A stretch of DNA of 41,279 nt from an uncultured Bacteroidia bacterium (GCA_902767355.1 CACXHG010000145.1:1-41279), one strand, 5' to 3'; positions 1 through 8,041 are shown, counted from the first letter of the stretch. Program-made: numbers and translations. Notes: generated by a model from the sequence alone, not told the origin.

Positions 1-273
1 GCGGATGCCGCGATAGCAACCGATATCCATCAGTCGTTTGATGTTCATCTGAACCGAAGAGCGAAGCTCGCCCTCGATCTTGTACTCTTCAGCAATCTTA
101 CCACGGATTGCTGCAATCTGCTCGTCGTTCCAATCCTTGACCTTTATGTTCTCGTCAATGCCGAGCTCACCGAGGATCTTCTGGGAGGAACTGCGACCAA
201 TTCCGTAGATATAGGTCAGACCTATAACTCCGCGCTTGTTTTTTGGTAAGTCAACTCCGGCTATACGTGCCAT
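1..273 (-). CDS. rpsM: 30S ribosomal protein S13 (partial, 3' end outside window)
   Basis: The N-terminal 91 codons of S13 are present, starting MARIAGVDLPKNKR and running through the helix-turn-helix-like core (LTYIYGIGRSSS) to the IKRLMDIGCYRGIR segment; the C-terminal tail is cut by the window edge. S13 sits in the 30S head and contacts the P-site tRNA and the B1 bridges to the 50S subunit. The gene follows rpmJ, as in most bacterial spc/alpha operons, so rpsK, rpsD, rpoA and rplQ are expected just outside the window. Confidence 0.97.
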   Translation of the reverse strand, partial: MARIAGVDLPKNKRGVIGLTYIYGIGRSSSQKILGELGIDENIKVKDWNDEQIAAIRGKIAEEYKIEGELRSSVQMNIKRLMDIGCYRGIR

Positions 274-309
274 AATTTATCTTTACTTTATTGTTTGTTC
301 GGTTAAAAA

Positions 310-426
310 TTATGCTTGACGCATTTTGAATTTCGGATTCTTCTTGCAAATAACATACAAGCGGCCTTTACGCTTAACGATCTTGCAATCGTCACTACGC
401 TTTTTGATGGAAGTCTTAACTTTCAT
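310..426 (-). CDS. rpmJ: 50S ribosomal protein L36
   Basis: This 38-residue protein begins MKVKTSIKKRSDDCKIV and ends NPKFKMRQA, a clear L36. Classical zinc-binding L36 has three cysteines and a histidine; here only Cys14 and Cys27 remain, the first Cys is replaced within RSDD and the His by Phe, so this is a zinc-independent (C-minus) form. It lies between infA and rpsM, the usual position, and is too short for most gene callers' length limits. Confidence 0.95.
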   Translation of the reverse strand: MKVKTSIKKRSDDCKIVKRKGRLYVICKKNPKFKMRQA

Positions 427-446
427 TTTGTTTGAAGTATTTAATG

Positions 447-665
447 TTATTTATATCTGAAGGAAATTCTTCCTTTGGTCAAATCATACGGAGACATCTC
501 TACCTTTACCTTGTCTCCCGGCAATATCTTGATGTAGTGCATACGCATCTTGCCCGAAATGTGGGCTATGATGACGTGGCCGTTGTCAAGCTCTACGCGG
601 AACATAGCGTTTGACAAAGCCTCAATGATGGTACCATCCTTTTCTATTGCTGATTGTTTTGGCAT
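447..665 (-). CDS. infA: Translation initiation factor IF-1
   Basis: The 72-residue product has the standard IF-1 length and an OB fold, with the conserved stretches GTIIEALSNAMFRVELDNGH and GKMRMHYIKILPGDKV and the C-terminal LTKGRISFRYK. IF-1 occupies the ribosomal A site during initiation and works with IF-2 and IF-3. It lies 28 nt downstream of map and 20 nt upstream of rpmJ in the same transcript, the usual secY-map-infA-rpmJ order. Confidence 0.97.
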   Translation of the reverse strand: MPKQSAIEKDGTIIEALSNAMFRVELDNGHVIIAHISGKMRMHYIKILPGDKVKVEMSPYDLTKGRISFRYK

Positions 666-693
666 AAGTTGTTGTTTCCGTTGATATTGATTA

Positions 694-1461
694 TTATTTA
701 TTATTCTCGATAAAGTCGTAGGTAGTCAGTCTCTCGGCAGCGCCCTTGCGCACCACGACCGTCATTTCAAAATGAGCCGACTTTTTGTGGTCGGCGGTGT
801 AAACACCCCAGCCGTCGTCGTCAAGATAAACTTCCTTGACGCCCTGGTTGATCATAGGCTCTATGCAGATCACCGAACCCTCGGGGAGCTTGACCCCGTG
901 GCCGCGGCGCCCGTAGTTGGGCACCTCGGGGCTTTCGTGCATAGTGCGTCCGATACCGTGGCCCACCAACTCGCGTACCACCGAAAAACCGCGCTCTTCG
1001 CAATAGCTCTGAACCGCGTATCCGATGTCGCCCGTGCGGGAGCCCGCCTTGGCGGCTTCGATACCTTTGAACAGGGAGGCCTTAGTAGTATCCAGCAAAT
1101 GCCGGTCAGCCGCACTAAGCTCTCCGCATCCAAAAGTATAGGCCGAGTCTCCGTAGTATCCCTTGTAAACCGTACCGCAGTCCACAGACACGATGTCGCC
1201 TTCTTTGAGCTCATATTCTGAGGGGAAGCCGTGCACGACGTATTCGTTGACTGAGATGCAGAGGGAGTACGGATATCCGCCATAACCCAAGAAGCCGGGC
1301 TCTGCGCCGTGGTCGCGGATAAACTCCGCAGCCAGCGCGTCAAGATCCTTGGTCTTGACCCCGGGCGCGATGTGCCTGCCAACTTCGGCAAGCGTCTTAG
1401 AGACAAGTATTGCATTCTCTCTAAGCAGCGCGATTTCTTCTTCGGTTCTGACTTTGATCAT
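694..1461 (-). CDS. map: Type I methionine aminopeptidase
   Basis: This cytosolic dimetal enzyme removes the initiator methionine from nascent proteins. The 255-residue protein has the pita-bread fold residues in place: metal ligands Asp94 (SVDCGT), Asp105 (GDSAYTF), His168 (LVGHGIG), Glu201 (CIEPMI) and Glu232 (HFEMTVVV), plus substrate-binding His77 (VVHGFP). There is no N-terminal SH3/zinc extension, so it is a type Ia-like form. It follows secY by 27 nt, where newly made proteins need N-terminal processing. Confidence 0.96.
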   Translation of the reverse strand: MIKVRTEEEIALLRENAILVSKTLAEVGRHIAPGVKTKDLDALAAEFIRDHGAEPGFLGYGGYPYSLCISVNEYVVHGFPSEYELKEGDIVSVDCGTVYKGYYGDSAYTFGCGELSAADRHLLDTTKASLFKGIEAAKAGSRTGDIGYAVQSYCEERGFSVVRELVGHGIGRTMHESPEVPNYGRRGHGVKLPEGSVICIEPMINQGVKEVYLDDDGWGVYTADHKKSAHFEMTVVVRKGAAERLTTYDFIENNK

Positions 1462-1488
1462 AACTATCTTACGTTCTTTATAAGAATG

Positions 1489-2814
1489 TTACATTCCTGA
1501 ACGGCCCTGAAGACGACCGGTCTTCATAAGTCCGTCGTAGTGACGCATAAGCAGGTGGCTCTCAATGTGCTGGAGAGTATCCAGAACCACACCCACGAGA
1601 ATCAGCAGGGAAGTGCCGCCGTAGAAGTGTGCAAACTGGTTGTTGACTCCGAGCAGCTGTGCGAATGCGGGCAAAATGGCCACAAGCGCCAGGAAGAAAG
1701 AGCCGGGAAGGGTTATGCGGGACATAATCGCATCAAGATATTCAGCAGTCTTCTTGCCGGGCTTAACGCCGGGGATGAAACCGCCGTTCTTCTTGAGATC
1801 TTCAGACATATTGGTGGGGTTGATGGTCACCGCTGTGTAGAAGTAGGTGAATATGATCACCATAACTGCGAAGATGAAGTTGTACCAGAATCCTACCGGG
1901 TTGTTAAGCACGGCTGCAAGGCCCTTGGTAACGTCGAAGCGGGTGAACAGCAGAGGGATGAGCATCATCGCCTGGGCAAAGATGATAGGCATAACGCCTG
2001 CAGCATTGACCTTCAGGGGGATGTTGTTCTTCACGCCGCCGTACATCTTGCCGCCGACTACGCGCTTTGCATACTGTACGGGAACCTTGCGGACAGCCTG
2101 TACCAGGGCGATGGTGGCCACGAACACGAAGAAGAGAACTACAAGCTCAACGATAAACATAAGGATACCGCCGGTGGTCTTGGAGAACTTCTCCATAAGC
2201 TCGAGGTAGAGTGCCTGGGGAAGGCGTGCAATGATACCTATCATAATTATCAGGGAGATACCGTTGCCGATACCGCGGTCGGTGATTCTCTCACCAAGCC
2301 ACATCACGAACATAGAACCGCCCAGAAGGATGAGGGTTGCTATGAAGGCGTACCAGCCGCTGCCCATCTGAACCAGGAATGCGCTTGCGGGAAGCTGTGC
2401 GCGGAGGTTTGCGATGTAAGCGGGGCCCTGGATGGCGATAATCAGGATAGTGAGATACCTGGTGTACTGATTCATTTTTCTGTGGCCGCTCTCACCCTCG
2501 CGCTGGAGGCGCTGGAAGAACGGGAACATCACACCCAGAAGCTGGATGACGATGGACGCAGAAATATAAGGCATAACGCCCAGTGCGAACACCGAGGCGT
2601 TACCGAACGCACCACCCGAGAACATATTCATAAGGCCGAGCAGGCCCTCGGATGACTGCTGTTGGAGATTGGCGAGCTGGGAGGCGTCTATACCGGGAAT
2701 CACAATGTAGCAACCGAGACGGTATACTGCTATCAGGGCGATGGTATAGAGGATCCTCTTGCGGAGCTCTTCAATCTTCCAGATATTCTTTATAGTCTGA
2801 ACAAAATTTGCCAT
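1489..2814 (-). CDS. secY: Protein translocase subunit SecY
   Basis: This 441-residue inner-membrane protein is the pore-forming subunit of the SecYEG translocon. About ten hydrophobic segments alternate with short loops, beginning with the first membrane helix RILYTIALIAVYRLGCYIVI and including the plug-region GLLGLMNMFSGGAF and the cytoplasmic loop motif RVVGGKMYGG. Start and stop fit the family length. It lies 5 nt after rplO, as in other spc operons, so membrane-insertion capacity is co-expressed with ribosomal proteins. Confidence 0.97.
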   Translation of the reverse strand: MANFVQTIKNIWKIEELRKRILYTIALIAVYRLGCYIVIPGIDASQLANLQQQSSEGLLGLMNMFSGGAFGNASVFALGVMPYISASIVIQLLGVMFPFFQRLQREGESGHRKMNQYTRYLTILIIAIQGPAYIANLRAQLPASAFLVQMGSGWYAFIATLILLGGSMFVMWLGERITDRGIGNGISLIIMIGIIARLPQALYLELMEKFSKTTGGILMFIVELVVLFFVFVATIALVQAVRKVPVQYAKRVVGGKMYGGVKNNIPLKVNAAGVMPIIFAQAMMLIPLLFTRFDVTKGLAAVLNNPVGFWYNFIFAVMVIIFTYFYTAVTINPTNMSEDLKKNGGFIPGVKPGKKTAEYLDAIMSRITLPGSFFLALVAILPAFAQLLGVNNQFAHFYGGTSLLILVGVVLDTLQHIESHLLMRHYDGLMKTGRLQGRSGM

Positions 2815-2819
2815 AGTCT

Positions 2820-3266
2820 TTAAAGAACGGTTGTTGTGCCTTCCTTAGCCTCAATCTTTGCGATTGCGCTCTTGGAGAAAGCGTGTGCGGTTACATCCAA
2901 CTTTGCGGTGAGGTCGCCGTTTCCGAGGACCTTGACGGGCATACCGGGACGAACCAGACCGCCTACTACCATATCATCGATAGAGATGGTGGTGGAACCG
3001 GTCTTCTCGCTGAGTGCCTGGAGAGCCGCTACGTTGACTACTGCAAATTCTACTCTTGTGGGGTTCTTGAAGCCGAATTTCGGAAGACGACGCTGGATAG
3101 GCATCTGACCGCCTTCGAATCCGATCTTATGTGAATAACCGCTGCGTGCCTGCGCACCCTTGTTACCACGGGTAGCTGTTCCGCCATAACCGGAACCCTG
3201 GCCGCGGCCGATGCGTTTCTCGCTCTTTACAGAACCTGCTGCGGGTTTAAGATTGTTAAGTTTCAT
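2820..3266 (-). CDS. rplO: 50S ribosomal protein L15
   Basis: The 148-residue protein starts MKLNNLKPAAGSVKSEKRIG and carries the Gly/Arg-rich extension GRGQGSGYGGTATRGNKGAQ that threads into 23S rRNA, followed by the globular domain with GFEGGQMPIQRRLPKFGF. L15 is a late-assembling large-subunit protein. It sits between rpmD and secY with short spacers, all on one strand. Confidence 0.96.
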   Translation of the reverse strand: MKLNNLKPAAGSVKSEKRIGRGQGSGYGGTATRGNKGAQARSGYSHKIGFEGGQMPIQRRLPKFGFKNPTRVEFAVVNVAALQALSEKTGSTTISIDDMVVGGLVRPGMPVKVLGNGDLTAKLDVTAHAFSKSAIAKIEAKEGTTTVL

Positions 3267-3281
3267 AGTGCTGTCTTCTCC

Positions 3282-3464
3282 CTATTTTACTTCTTCAACT
3301 TTTACAAGATGACGAACCTTTTCTATCATACCTGCAGTAACCGGGGTGAGCTCGATCTCTACGGTCTCGTGCATTCTGTGAATGCCCAGGGCGCGCATAT
3401 TGGCCTGCTGACGCTCGGTTGCGCTGGCTGTACTTTTAATTTGGGTAACTTTTACTTTTGCCAT
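3282..3464 (-). CDS. rpmD: 50S ribosomal protein L30
   Basis: The 60-residue product (MAKVKVTQIKSTASATERQQ, then ALGIHRMHETVEIE) is a standard bacterial short L30. It binds 23S rRNA near the 5S region. Placed between rpsE and rplO with a 13-nt gap upstream and 15 nt downstream, it follows the canonical spc order. Confidence 0.95.
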   Translation of the reverse strand: MAKVKVTQIKSTASATERQQANMRALGIHRMHETVEIELTPVTAGMIEKVRHLVKVEEVK

Positions 3465-3477
3465 AGTTCAGATCTCC

Positions 3478-3996
3478 TTAACCGTTAAATACCCTTTCCA
3501 TAGGAATACCGCGAAGACCTGCTACAGTGTAGGCGTCGCGCATTTCGCACAGAGCCGCAACGGTGGCTTTCACCAGGTTGTGGGGGTTGGATGAACCTTT
3601 ACTTTTTGCAATGACATCGTGAACACCCACTGCCTCGAACACTGCACGCATCGCACCACCGGCCTTAACACCGGTACCGGGAGCTGCGGGTTTCATAAAC
3701 ACGCGGGCACCGCCAAACTTGGCTGCCTGCTCGTGGGGGATTGTCTGCTTGCTCAGAGGGATCTTCACGAGATTCTTCTTTGCATCCTCGATGCCCTTGG
3801 AGATGGCTGTGGTAACCTCGTTGGCTTTTCCAAGGCCATAACCTACGACACCATTTTCGTCGCCTACTACGACGATTGCAGCGAAGCTGAAGTGACGGCC
3901 ACCCTTGGTAACCTTGGTCACTCTCTGAACCGCTACCAGTCTGTCCTTAAGTTCCAGGTCGACTGTCTTAACTTTCTTGGTATTGATATCTGCCAT
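3478..3996 (-). CDS. rpsE: 30S ribosomal protein S5
   Basis: This 172-residue protein has the N-terminal double-stranded RNA-binding domain (ELKDRLVAVQRVTKVTKGGR, FSFAAIVVVGDENGVVGYG) and the C-terminal S5 fold ending in the helix TVAALCEMRDAYTVAGLRG. S5 supports decoding fidelity and the mRNA helicase site at the entry tunnel. It lies 5 nt after rplR. Confidence 0.96.
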   Translation of the reverse strand: MADINTKKVKTVDLELKDRLVAVQRVTKVTKGGRHFSFAAIVVVGDENGVVGYGLGKANEVTTAISKGIEDAKKNLVKIPLSKQTIPHEQAAKFGGARVFMKPAAPGTGVKAGGAMRAVFEAVGVHDVIAKSKGSSNPHNLVKATVAALCEMRDAYTVAGLRGIPMERVFNG

Positions 3997-4001
3997 AGCG
4001 C

Positions 4002-4361
4002 TTAGAATTTAAGACCACCCTCGCGGGCAGCGTCTGCCAAACTTTTAACTCTGCCGTGATAAAGGTAACCTCCGCGGTCGAAAGACACGGTGCTGATACC
4101 TTTTTCAAGAGCGCGCTGCGCGATGCAGCCGCCTACAACCTTGGCAGCCTCGATGCCGGACTTGCCCTTGCACTGATCTGCGAGAGCCTTCTCGAGAGAG
4201 GATGCCGAAGCCAGGGTGACACCCTTGGTGTCGTCTACAACCTGGACATAGATCTGCTTATTGCTTCTGAACACTACCATACGGGGGCGCTCGGGAGTAC
4301 CGTTAACGACTTTGCGGATGCGGTAGTGGACTCTTTGTCTTCTTTCTTGTTTAGTCATCAT
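4002..4361 (-). CDS. rplR: 50S ribosomal protein L18
   Basis: The 119-residue protein binds 5S rRNA with L5. Recognisable parts are RQRVHYRIRKVVNGTPERPR, VFRSNKQIYVQVVDD, and the C-terminal DRGGYLYHGRVKSLADAARE. Two ATG codons are adjacent at the start (Met-Met-Thr); either could be used. It lies between rplF and rpsE. Confidence 0.96.
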   Translation of the reverse strand: MMTKQERRQRVHYRIRKVVNGTPERPRMVVFRSNKQIYVQVVDDTKGVTLASASSLEKALADQCKGKSGIEAAKVVGGCIAQRALEKGISTVSFDRGGYLYHGRVKSLADAAREGGLKF

Positions 4362-4376
4362 AATTCAATCCTCCTG

Positions 4377-4937
4377 TTATTTAGCTGCAGCAGACTTACC
4401 GGCCTTACGACGAAGCTGTTCGCCCACAAACTTGATACCCTTACCCTTGTACGGTTCAGGCTTGCGGAATGAACGGATCTTGTGAGCCACCTGACCAAGC
4501 AGTTGCTTATCAGCGCTTTTGAGAACCAATACCGGGTTTGCACCCTTCTTAACGGCCTCGGCCTCTGCCTTGACCTCCTTGGGAAGCTGGAACTGGATAT
4601 CGTGGGAATAACCAAGGCTGAATGTAAGCATCTGGCCCTGGACATCAACGCGGTAACCAACGCCGACCAGCTCCTGTTTAATGGTGAACATCTCGTGGCA
4701 GCCAGTCACCATATTCGCGATGAGTGCGCGGTAGAGACCGTGCATAGAGCGATGGCGGGGCTGGTCTGTCGGACGGGACAGTGTGAGTTCGTTTCCCTCA
4801 ATCTTGACTTCGATGTCGGGATCCACTTTCTGGGACATCTCGCCGTGAGGGCCTTTAACCTTGACCACGTTGTCCTTTGTAACCTCAACGGATACGCCGG
4901 CGGGTAGGTGTACAGGTAATTTTCCGATTCGTGACAT
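4377..4937 (-). CDS. rplF: 50S ribosomal protein L6
   Basis: This 186-residue protein begins MSRIGKLPVHLPAGVSVEV and contains two L6 repeats; the C-terminal signature KIRSFRKPEPYKGKGIKF is intact, followed by an Ala/Lys tail. L6 sits near the sarcin-ricin loop and factor-binding site. It lies 33 nt downstream of rpsH. Confidence 0.97.
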   Translation of the reverse strand: MSRIGKLPVHLPAGVSVEVTKDNVVKVKGPHGEMSQKVDPDIEVKIEGNELTLSRPTDQPRHRSMHGLYRALIANMVTGCHEMFTIKQELVGVGYRVDVQGQMLTFSLGYSHDIQFQLPKEVKAEAEAVKKGANPVLVLKSADKQLLGQVAHKIRSFRKPEPYKGKGIKFVGEQLRRKAGKSAAAK

Positions 4938-4970
4938 TATTGTATTATTTAAATTATTAGCAATTGGGCA

Positions 4971-5366
4971 TTAATAAACGTAGCAGAGAACCTCACCGCC
5001 TACGTTCATCTCTTTAGCTTCCTTGTCGGTGATGACACCCTTGGAAGTGGAGATGATAGCGATACCCATTCCGTTAAGTACTCTGGGCATATCATCGGCA
5101 CCGGTGTAGCGGCGCAGACCCGGACGGCTCACGCGGACAATCTTCTTGATGGCCGCGGTCTTGGTTGCGGGGTGATACTTGAGAGCGATTTTGATGGTGT
5201 TGGAAGGAGTGCCTTCTACCACCTTGTACGCGAGAATGTAACCCTTCTCGTGCAATACGCGAACGATTTCGCCTTTGAGCTTTGAAGCGGGAACCTCTAC
5301 GGTCTTGTGGCCTGCTGCGTAAGCATTGCGAATTCTCGTCAGCAAATCTGCAATTGGATCAGTCAT
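4971..5366 (-). CDS. rpsH: 30S ribosomal protein S8
   Basis: The 131-residue protein starts MTDPIADLLTRIRNAYAAGH and ends with the signature STSKGVITDKEAKEMNVGGE followed by VLCYVY. S8 binds helix 21 of 16S rRNA and in Escherichia coli represses the spc operon by binding its mRNA; whether that applies here is not visible. The 81-nt gap upstream, after rpsN, is the longest inside this operon up to this point and holds no recognisable gene. Confidence 0.97.
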   Translation of the reverse strand: MTDPIADLLTRIRNAYAAGHKTVEVPASKLKGEIVRVLHEKGYILAYKVVEGTPSNTIKIALKYHPATKTAAIKKIVRVSRPGLRRYTGADDMPRVLNGMGIAIISTSKGVITDKEAKEMNVGGEVLCYVY

Positions 5367-5447
5367 TTCTAATTTCTTTTTTTGATAGCGACGCCTGCTG
5401 CGGCGCCCGATATCCTAATTGTTATTATTAATTATATGTATTCTTGT

Positions 5448-5717
5448 TTACCAGCTTGCTTTCTTCACGCCCGGAATGAGGCCCTTGGAAGCCATCTCAC
5501 GGAACTGAATACGGCTGATGCCAAACTGGCGCATATATCCTTTCGGACGGCCGGTGATAGAGCAACGATTGTGCTTACGGCAGGGGCTCGAGTTCTTGGG
5601 GAGCTTGTCGAGAGCGGCCCAGTCGCCAGCGGCTTTGAGGGCTGCACGTTTCTCTGCGTATTTGGCAATTAATTTTGCGCGCTTAACCTCGCGTGCTTTC
5701 ATTGATTCCTTTGCCAT
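5448..5717 (-). CDS. rpsN: 30S ribosomal protein S14 (zinc-free, long form)
   Basis: At 89 residues this is the long S14 type, with the signature SPCRKHNRCSITGRPKGYMR and the C-terminal REMASKGLIPGVKKASW. It lacks the two CxxC pairs of the 61-residue zinc-binding type. S14 is a late-binding protein of the 30S head. It lies 6 nt after rplE. Confidence 0.96.
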   Translation of the reverse strand: MAKESMKAREVKRAKLIAKYAEKRAALKAAGDWAALDKLPKNSSPCRKHNRCSITGRPKGYMRQFGISRIQFREMASKGLIPGVKKASW

Positions 5718-5723
5718 ATCTAG

Positions 5724-6323
5724 TTATTTCTTGATGTTTTTAAACGGTAAACCAAATTCGCGAAGGAGAGCGTAAGCTTCCTGGTCGGTCTTGGCGGTGG
5801 TCACGAAAGTGATCTCCATACCCATAACCTTCACGATCTTGTCAATGTCAATCTCGGGGAAAATGATCTGCTCCTTGATACCGAGAGTGTAGTTGCCACG
5901 GCCGTCAAAGTTCTCTGCGATACCCTTGAAGTCGCGGATACGGGGCAGGGAAACGGCGATGAGCCTCTCGAGGAACTCATACATAGTGTTGCCACGGAGA
6001 GTGACCTTTGCGCCGATGGGCATGCCGCGACGCAGCTTGAAGTTGGAAATATCCTTGCGGGAAACGGTCTGAACCGCTTTCTGGCCGGTGATTGCGGTGA
6101 GCTCTTCCTGAGCGACCTCAACCATCTTCTTATCCTGGGTAGCCTGGCCCACACCTTCGTTGAGGGTGATCTTGACCAGCTTGGGAACCTGCATTACAGT
6201 GGTGTAAGAGAATTCCTTCATCAGGTTGCCCACAATCTCCTCTTTATATTTGGTGCGGAGAGAGGGAATGTAACCTGTGTTCACGGGTGCTGCCTGAGCA
6301 GCTGCTGCTTTCTTAGTTGCCAT
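5724..6323 (-). CDS. rplE: 50S ribosomal protein L5
   Basis: This 5S rRNA-binding protein contains LRTKYKEEIVGNLMKEFSYT, the LRRGMPIGAKVTLRG motif, and DIDKIVKVMGMEITFVTTAK. At 199 residues it is about 15-20 longer than usual because of an Ala-rich N-terminal extension (MATKKAAAAQAAPVNTGYIP). The start ATG overlaps the rplX stop by one base (TAATG), supporting the longer start and translational coupling. Confidence 0.96.
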   Translation of the reverse strand: MATKKAAAAQAAPVNTGYIPSLRTKYKEEIVGNLMKEFSYTTVMQVPKLVKITLNEGVGQATQDKKMVEVAQEELTAITGQKAVQTVSRKDISNFKLRRGMPIGAKVTLRGNTMYEFLERLIAVSLPRIRDFKGIAENFDGRGNYTLGIKEQIIFPEIDIDKIVKVMGMEITFVTTAKTDQEAYALLREFGLPFKNIKK

Positions 6324-6643
6324 TATTTGAGTTCCTCCCCAGATTTTTTAGCGTAGCGTACAAGCTTGCCGTTTTTACCTACACGGCGACCGATCCTGGT
6401 GGGACCGCCCTTGACGGGATCCACAACCTGAAGGTTGGAGATGTGTATGCCAGCTTCCTGTTTGATAATACCACCCTGAGGGTGCTGTGCATTGGGTTTG
6501 GTGTGTTTGCTCACCATATTGATGCCTTCTACGATAGCGCGGTCCTTGTCTTTAAGAACCTCAAGCACCTGACCGGTTTTGCCCTTGTCGTTGCCGGCAT
6601 TTACATAAACCGTATCACCTTTCTTAATATGTAACTTCTTCAT
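6323..6643 (-). CDS. rplX: 50S ribosomal protein L24
   Basis: The 106-residue product has the KOW motif near its start (KKGDTVYVNAGNDKGKTGQV) and the conserved IVEGINMVSKHTKP segment. L24 is an assembly initiator for the 50S subunit near the polypeptide exit. Its TAA stop shares one base with the rplE start codon. Confidence 0.96.
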   Translation of the reverse strand: MKKLHIKKGDTVYVNAGNDKGKTGQVLEVLKDKDRAIVEGINMVSKHTKPNAQHPQGGIIKQEAGIHISNLQVVDPVKGGPTRIGRRVGKNGKLVRYAKKSGEELK

Positions 6644-6655
6644 AATCGCTGTTAA

Positions 6656-7021
6656 TTAAATTACCTCAGGGGCAAGTGAAACGATTTTCATATAATTCTC
6701 ACGAAGCTCGCGGGCAACGGGACCGAAGATACGGGTTCCGACAACCTCGCCGGCTTTGGTGAGCAATACACAAGCATTGTCGTCAAAACGGATGTAAGAA
6801 CCGTCGGGACGGCGGATTTCCTTCTTGGTGCGGACTACGACTGCGTTGGACACGGTACCCTTCTTGGTGTTGCCACCGGGGATGGCGCTCTTCACAGCCA
6901 CAACTATCTTGTCGCCTACACTTGCGTAGCGGTGACGGGTTCCCCCGAGCACGCGGATGCAAAGAACCTCTTTTGCACCGCTGTTGTCAGCTACTAATAA
7001 ACGTGTTTCCTGCTGTATCAT
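6656..7021 (-). CDS. rplN: 50S ribosomal protein L14
   Basis: The 121-residue protein starts MIQQETRLLVADNSGAKEVL and includes the signature segment ending RPDGSYIRFDDNACVLL and the C-terminal IFGPVARELRENYMKIVSL. L14 forms inter-subunit bridges B5 and B8. Length and both ends match the family. One nucleotide separates it from the preceding rpsQ stop. Confidence 0.97.
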   Translation of the reverse strand: MIQQETRLLVADNSGAKEVLCIRVLGGTRHRYASVGDKIVVAVKSAIPGGNTKKGTVSNAVVVRTKKEIRRPDGSYIRFDDNACVLLTKAGEVVGTRIFGPVARELRENYMKIVSLAPEVI

Positions 7022-7022
7022 A

Positions 7023-7277
7023 TTACTTAACTTTTTCTACGATTTCTACTAATCTCCAGCGTTTGGTCTTGCTAAGGGGACGGGTCTCCATGATGCGTAC
7101 CTTATCGCCTTCGCTGCACTCGTTCTTGTCGTCCTGAGCGACGAACTTGGTAGTCTTGTTTACGAACTTGCCGTAAATGGGATGTTTCTCTTTGGTCTTG
7201 ACAGCAACGACAATAGACTTGTCCATTTTGTTGCTAACCACGATCCCGACTCTCTCTTTACGAAGATTTCTTTCCAT
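7023..7277 (-). CDS. rpsQ: 30S ribosomal protein S17
   Basis: This 84-residue OB-fold protein begins MERNLRKERVGIVVSNKMDK and carries the signature DKVRIMETRPLSKTKRWRL. S17 is a primary 16S rRNA-binding protein. It lies between rpmC and rplN as expected. Confidence 0.96.
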   Translation of the reverse strand: MERNLRKERVGIVVSNKMDKSIVVAVKTKEKHPIYGKFVNKTTKFVAQDDKNECSEGDKVRIMETRPLSKTKRWRLVEIVEKVK

Positions 7278-7290
7278 AAGTCAAATCTAT

Positions 7291-7494
7291 TTATTTTGCT
7301 GATTCTGCTTTTTCCCTCTCTTGGAGAATAGTAATCATACGGGCGATATCGCGGCGCGATTTAGCAATCACCGAAGTATTGTCCAGCGGAGAGATGACGT
7401 GGTTCATTTTGGTAACAGAAAGATTCTGCTTTTCGGTCTCGATTCTTTCACGGAGATCCTGGAGCGACATCTCGCGAATTTCTTTAGCTTTCAT
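7291..7494 (-). CDS. rpmC: 50S ribosomal protein L29
   Basis: The 67-residue two-helix protein begins MKAKEIREMSLQDLRERIET and contains the SRRDIARMITILQERE helix. L29 lies at the peptide exit tunnel and helps form the docking site for trigger factor and SRP. It follows rplP by 11 nt. Confidence 0.95.
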   Translation of the reverse strand: MKAKEIREMSLQDLRERIETEKQNLSVTKMNHVISPLDNTSVIAKSRRDIARMITILQEREKAESAK

Positions 7495-7505
7495 TTCTAT
7501 TCTCT

Positions 7506-7934
7506 TTAATTCATTGATTCAACAAAGTCTCTTCTTACAATGAACTTGCAAGAAATAGGGAGTTTCTGTGCGCCAAGCTCCAAAGCCTCTTTAGCGACCT
7601 GTGCAGGAACGCCTTCTGCCTCGAAGATTATGCGACCGGGAGTGATGGGAGCCACGAAGCCCTCGGGGTTACCTTTACCTTTACCCATACGGACCTCTGC
7701 AGGTTTCTTGGTGTAGGGCTTGTCCGGGAACACGCGGATCCAGAGATTACCCTCACGTTTCATATGACGTGCAATAGCCTGGCGGGCTGCCTCGATCTGC
7801 TGACCGGTGAGCCAGCAGCTCTCAAGAGTCTTAAGACCAAATGAACCGAAAGCGAGTTGGTTGCCCCTGCCCGCGTTACCTTTCATACGGCCTTTCTGCT
7901 GCCTTCTAAATTTGGTTTTCTTAGGTTGTAACAT
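7506..7934 (-). CDS. rplP: 50S ribosomal protein L16, first gene of the operon
   Basis: This 142-residue protein starts MLQPKKTKFRRQQKGRMKGN and contains the signature VRMGKGKGNPEGFVAPITPG. L16 contacts the A-site tRNA elbow and is needed for peptidyl transferase activity. In most bacteria rpsC lies directly upstream; here the 291 bases upstream are non-coding and carry a promoter, so rplP heads the transcript. It is therefore the natural candidate for any autogenous control acting on the leader. Confidence 0.97.
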   Translation of the reverse strand: MLQPKKTKFRRQQKGRMKGNAGRGNQLAFGSFGLKTLESCWLTGQQIEAARQAIARHMKREGNLWIRVFPDKPYTKKPAEVRMGKGKGNPEGFVAPITPGRIIFEAEGVPAQVAKEALELGAQKLPISCKFIVRRDFVESMN

Positions 7935-7973
7935 TGTCTTGTTATTTAAATAATTTCTAAGTATCTGTTAATC

Positions 7974-8009
7974 AATCCCTTAATGGCGCTGGTGCCGGAA
8001 TAAGGGATT
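7974..8009 (-). promoter_or_regulatory. Inverted repeat at the predicted 5' end of the rplP transcript
   Basis: Two perfect 9-base arms (AATCCCTTA and TAAGGGATT) enclose 18 bases that themselves contain a short GGC/GCC pair. The structure begins at or just before the transcription start inferred from the adjacent promoter and ends about 40 nt before the rplP start codon. It may fold in the mRNA leader as a ribosomal-protein binding site, or act as DNA if the start point lies inside the first arm. No known leader motif was recognised. Confidence 0.5.
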
Positions 8010-8010
8010 G

Positions 8011-8041
8011 CAAAGGTAGACAAATTCTTCAAACTGCCAAA
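8011..8041 (-). promoter_or_regulatory. Promoter of the rplP-rpsM operon
   Basis: On the minus strand TTTG (8041-8038) is separated by 19 bp from TACCTTTG (8018-8011), an exact match to the Bacteroidota housekeeping consensus TTTG-N19-21-TAnnTTTG. The inferred start point is near 8007, giving a leader of about 70 nt. The rest of the 7935-8225 gap is AT-rich and non-coding apart from the leader hairpin and the terminator of the facing operon. Confidence 0.75.
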
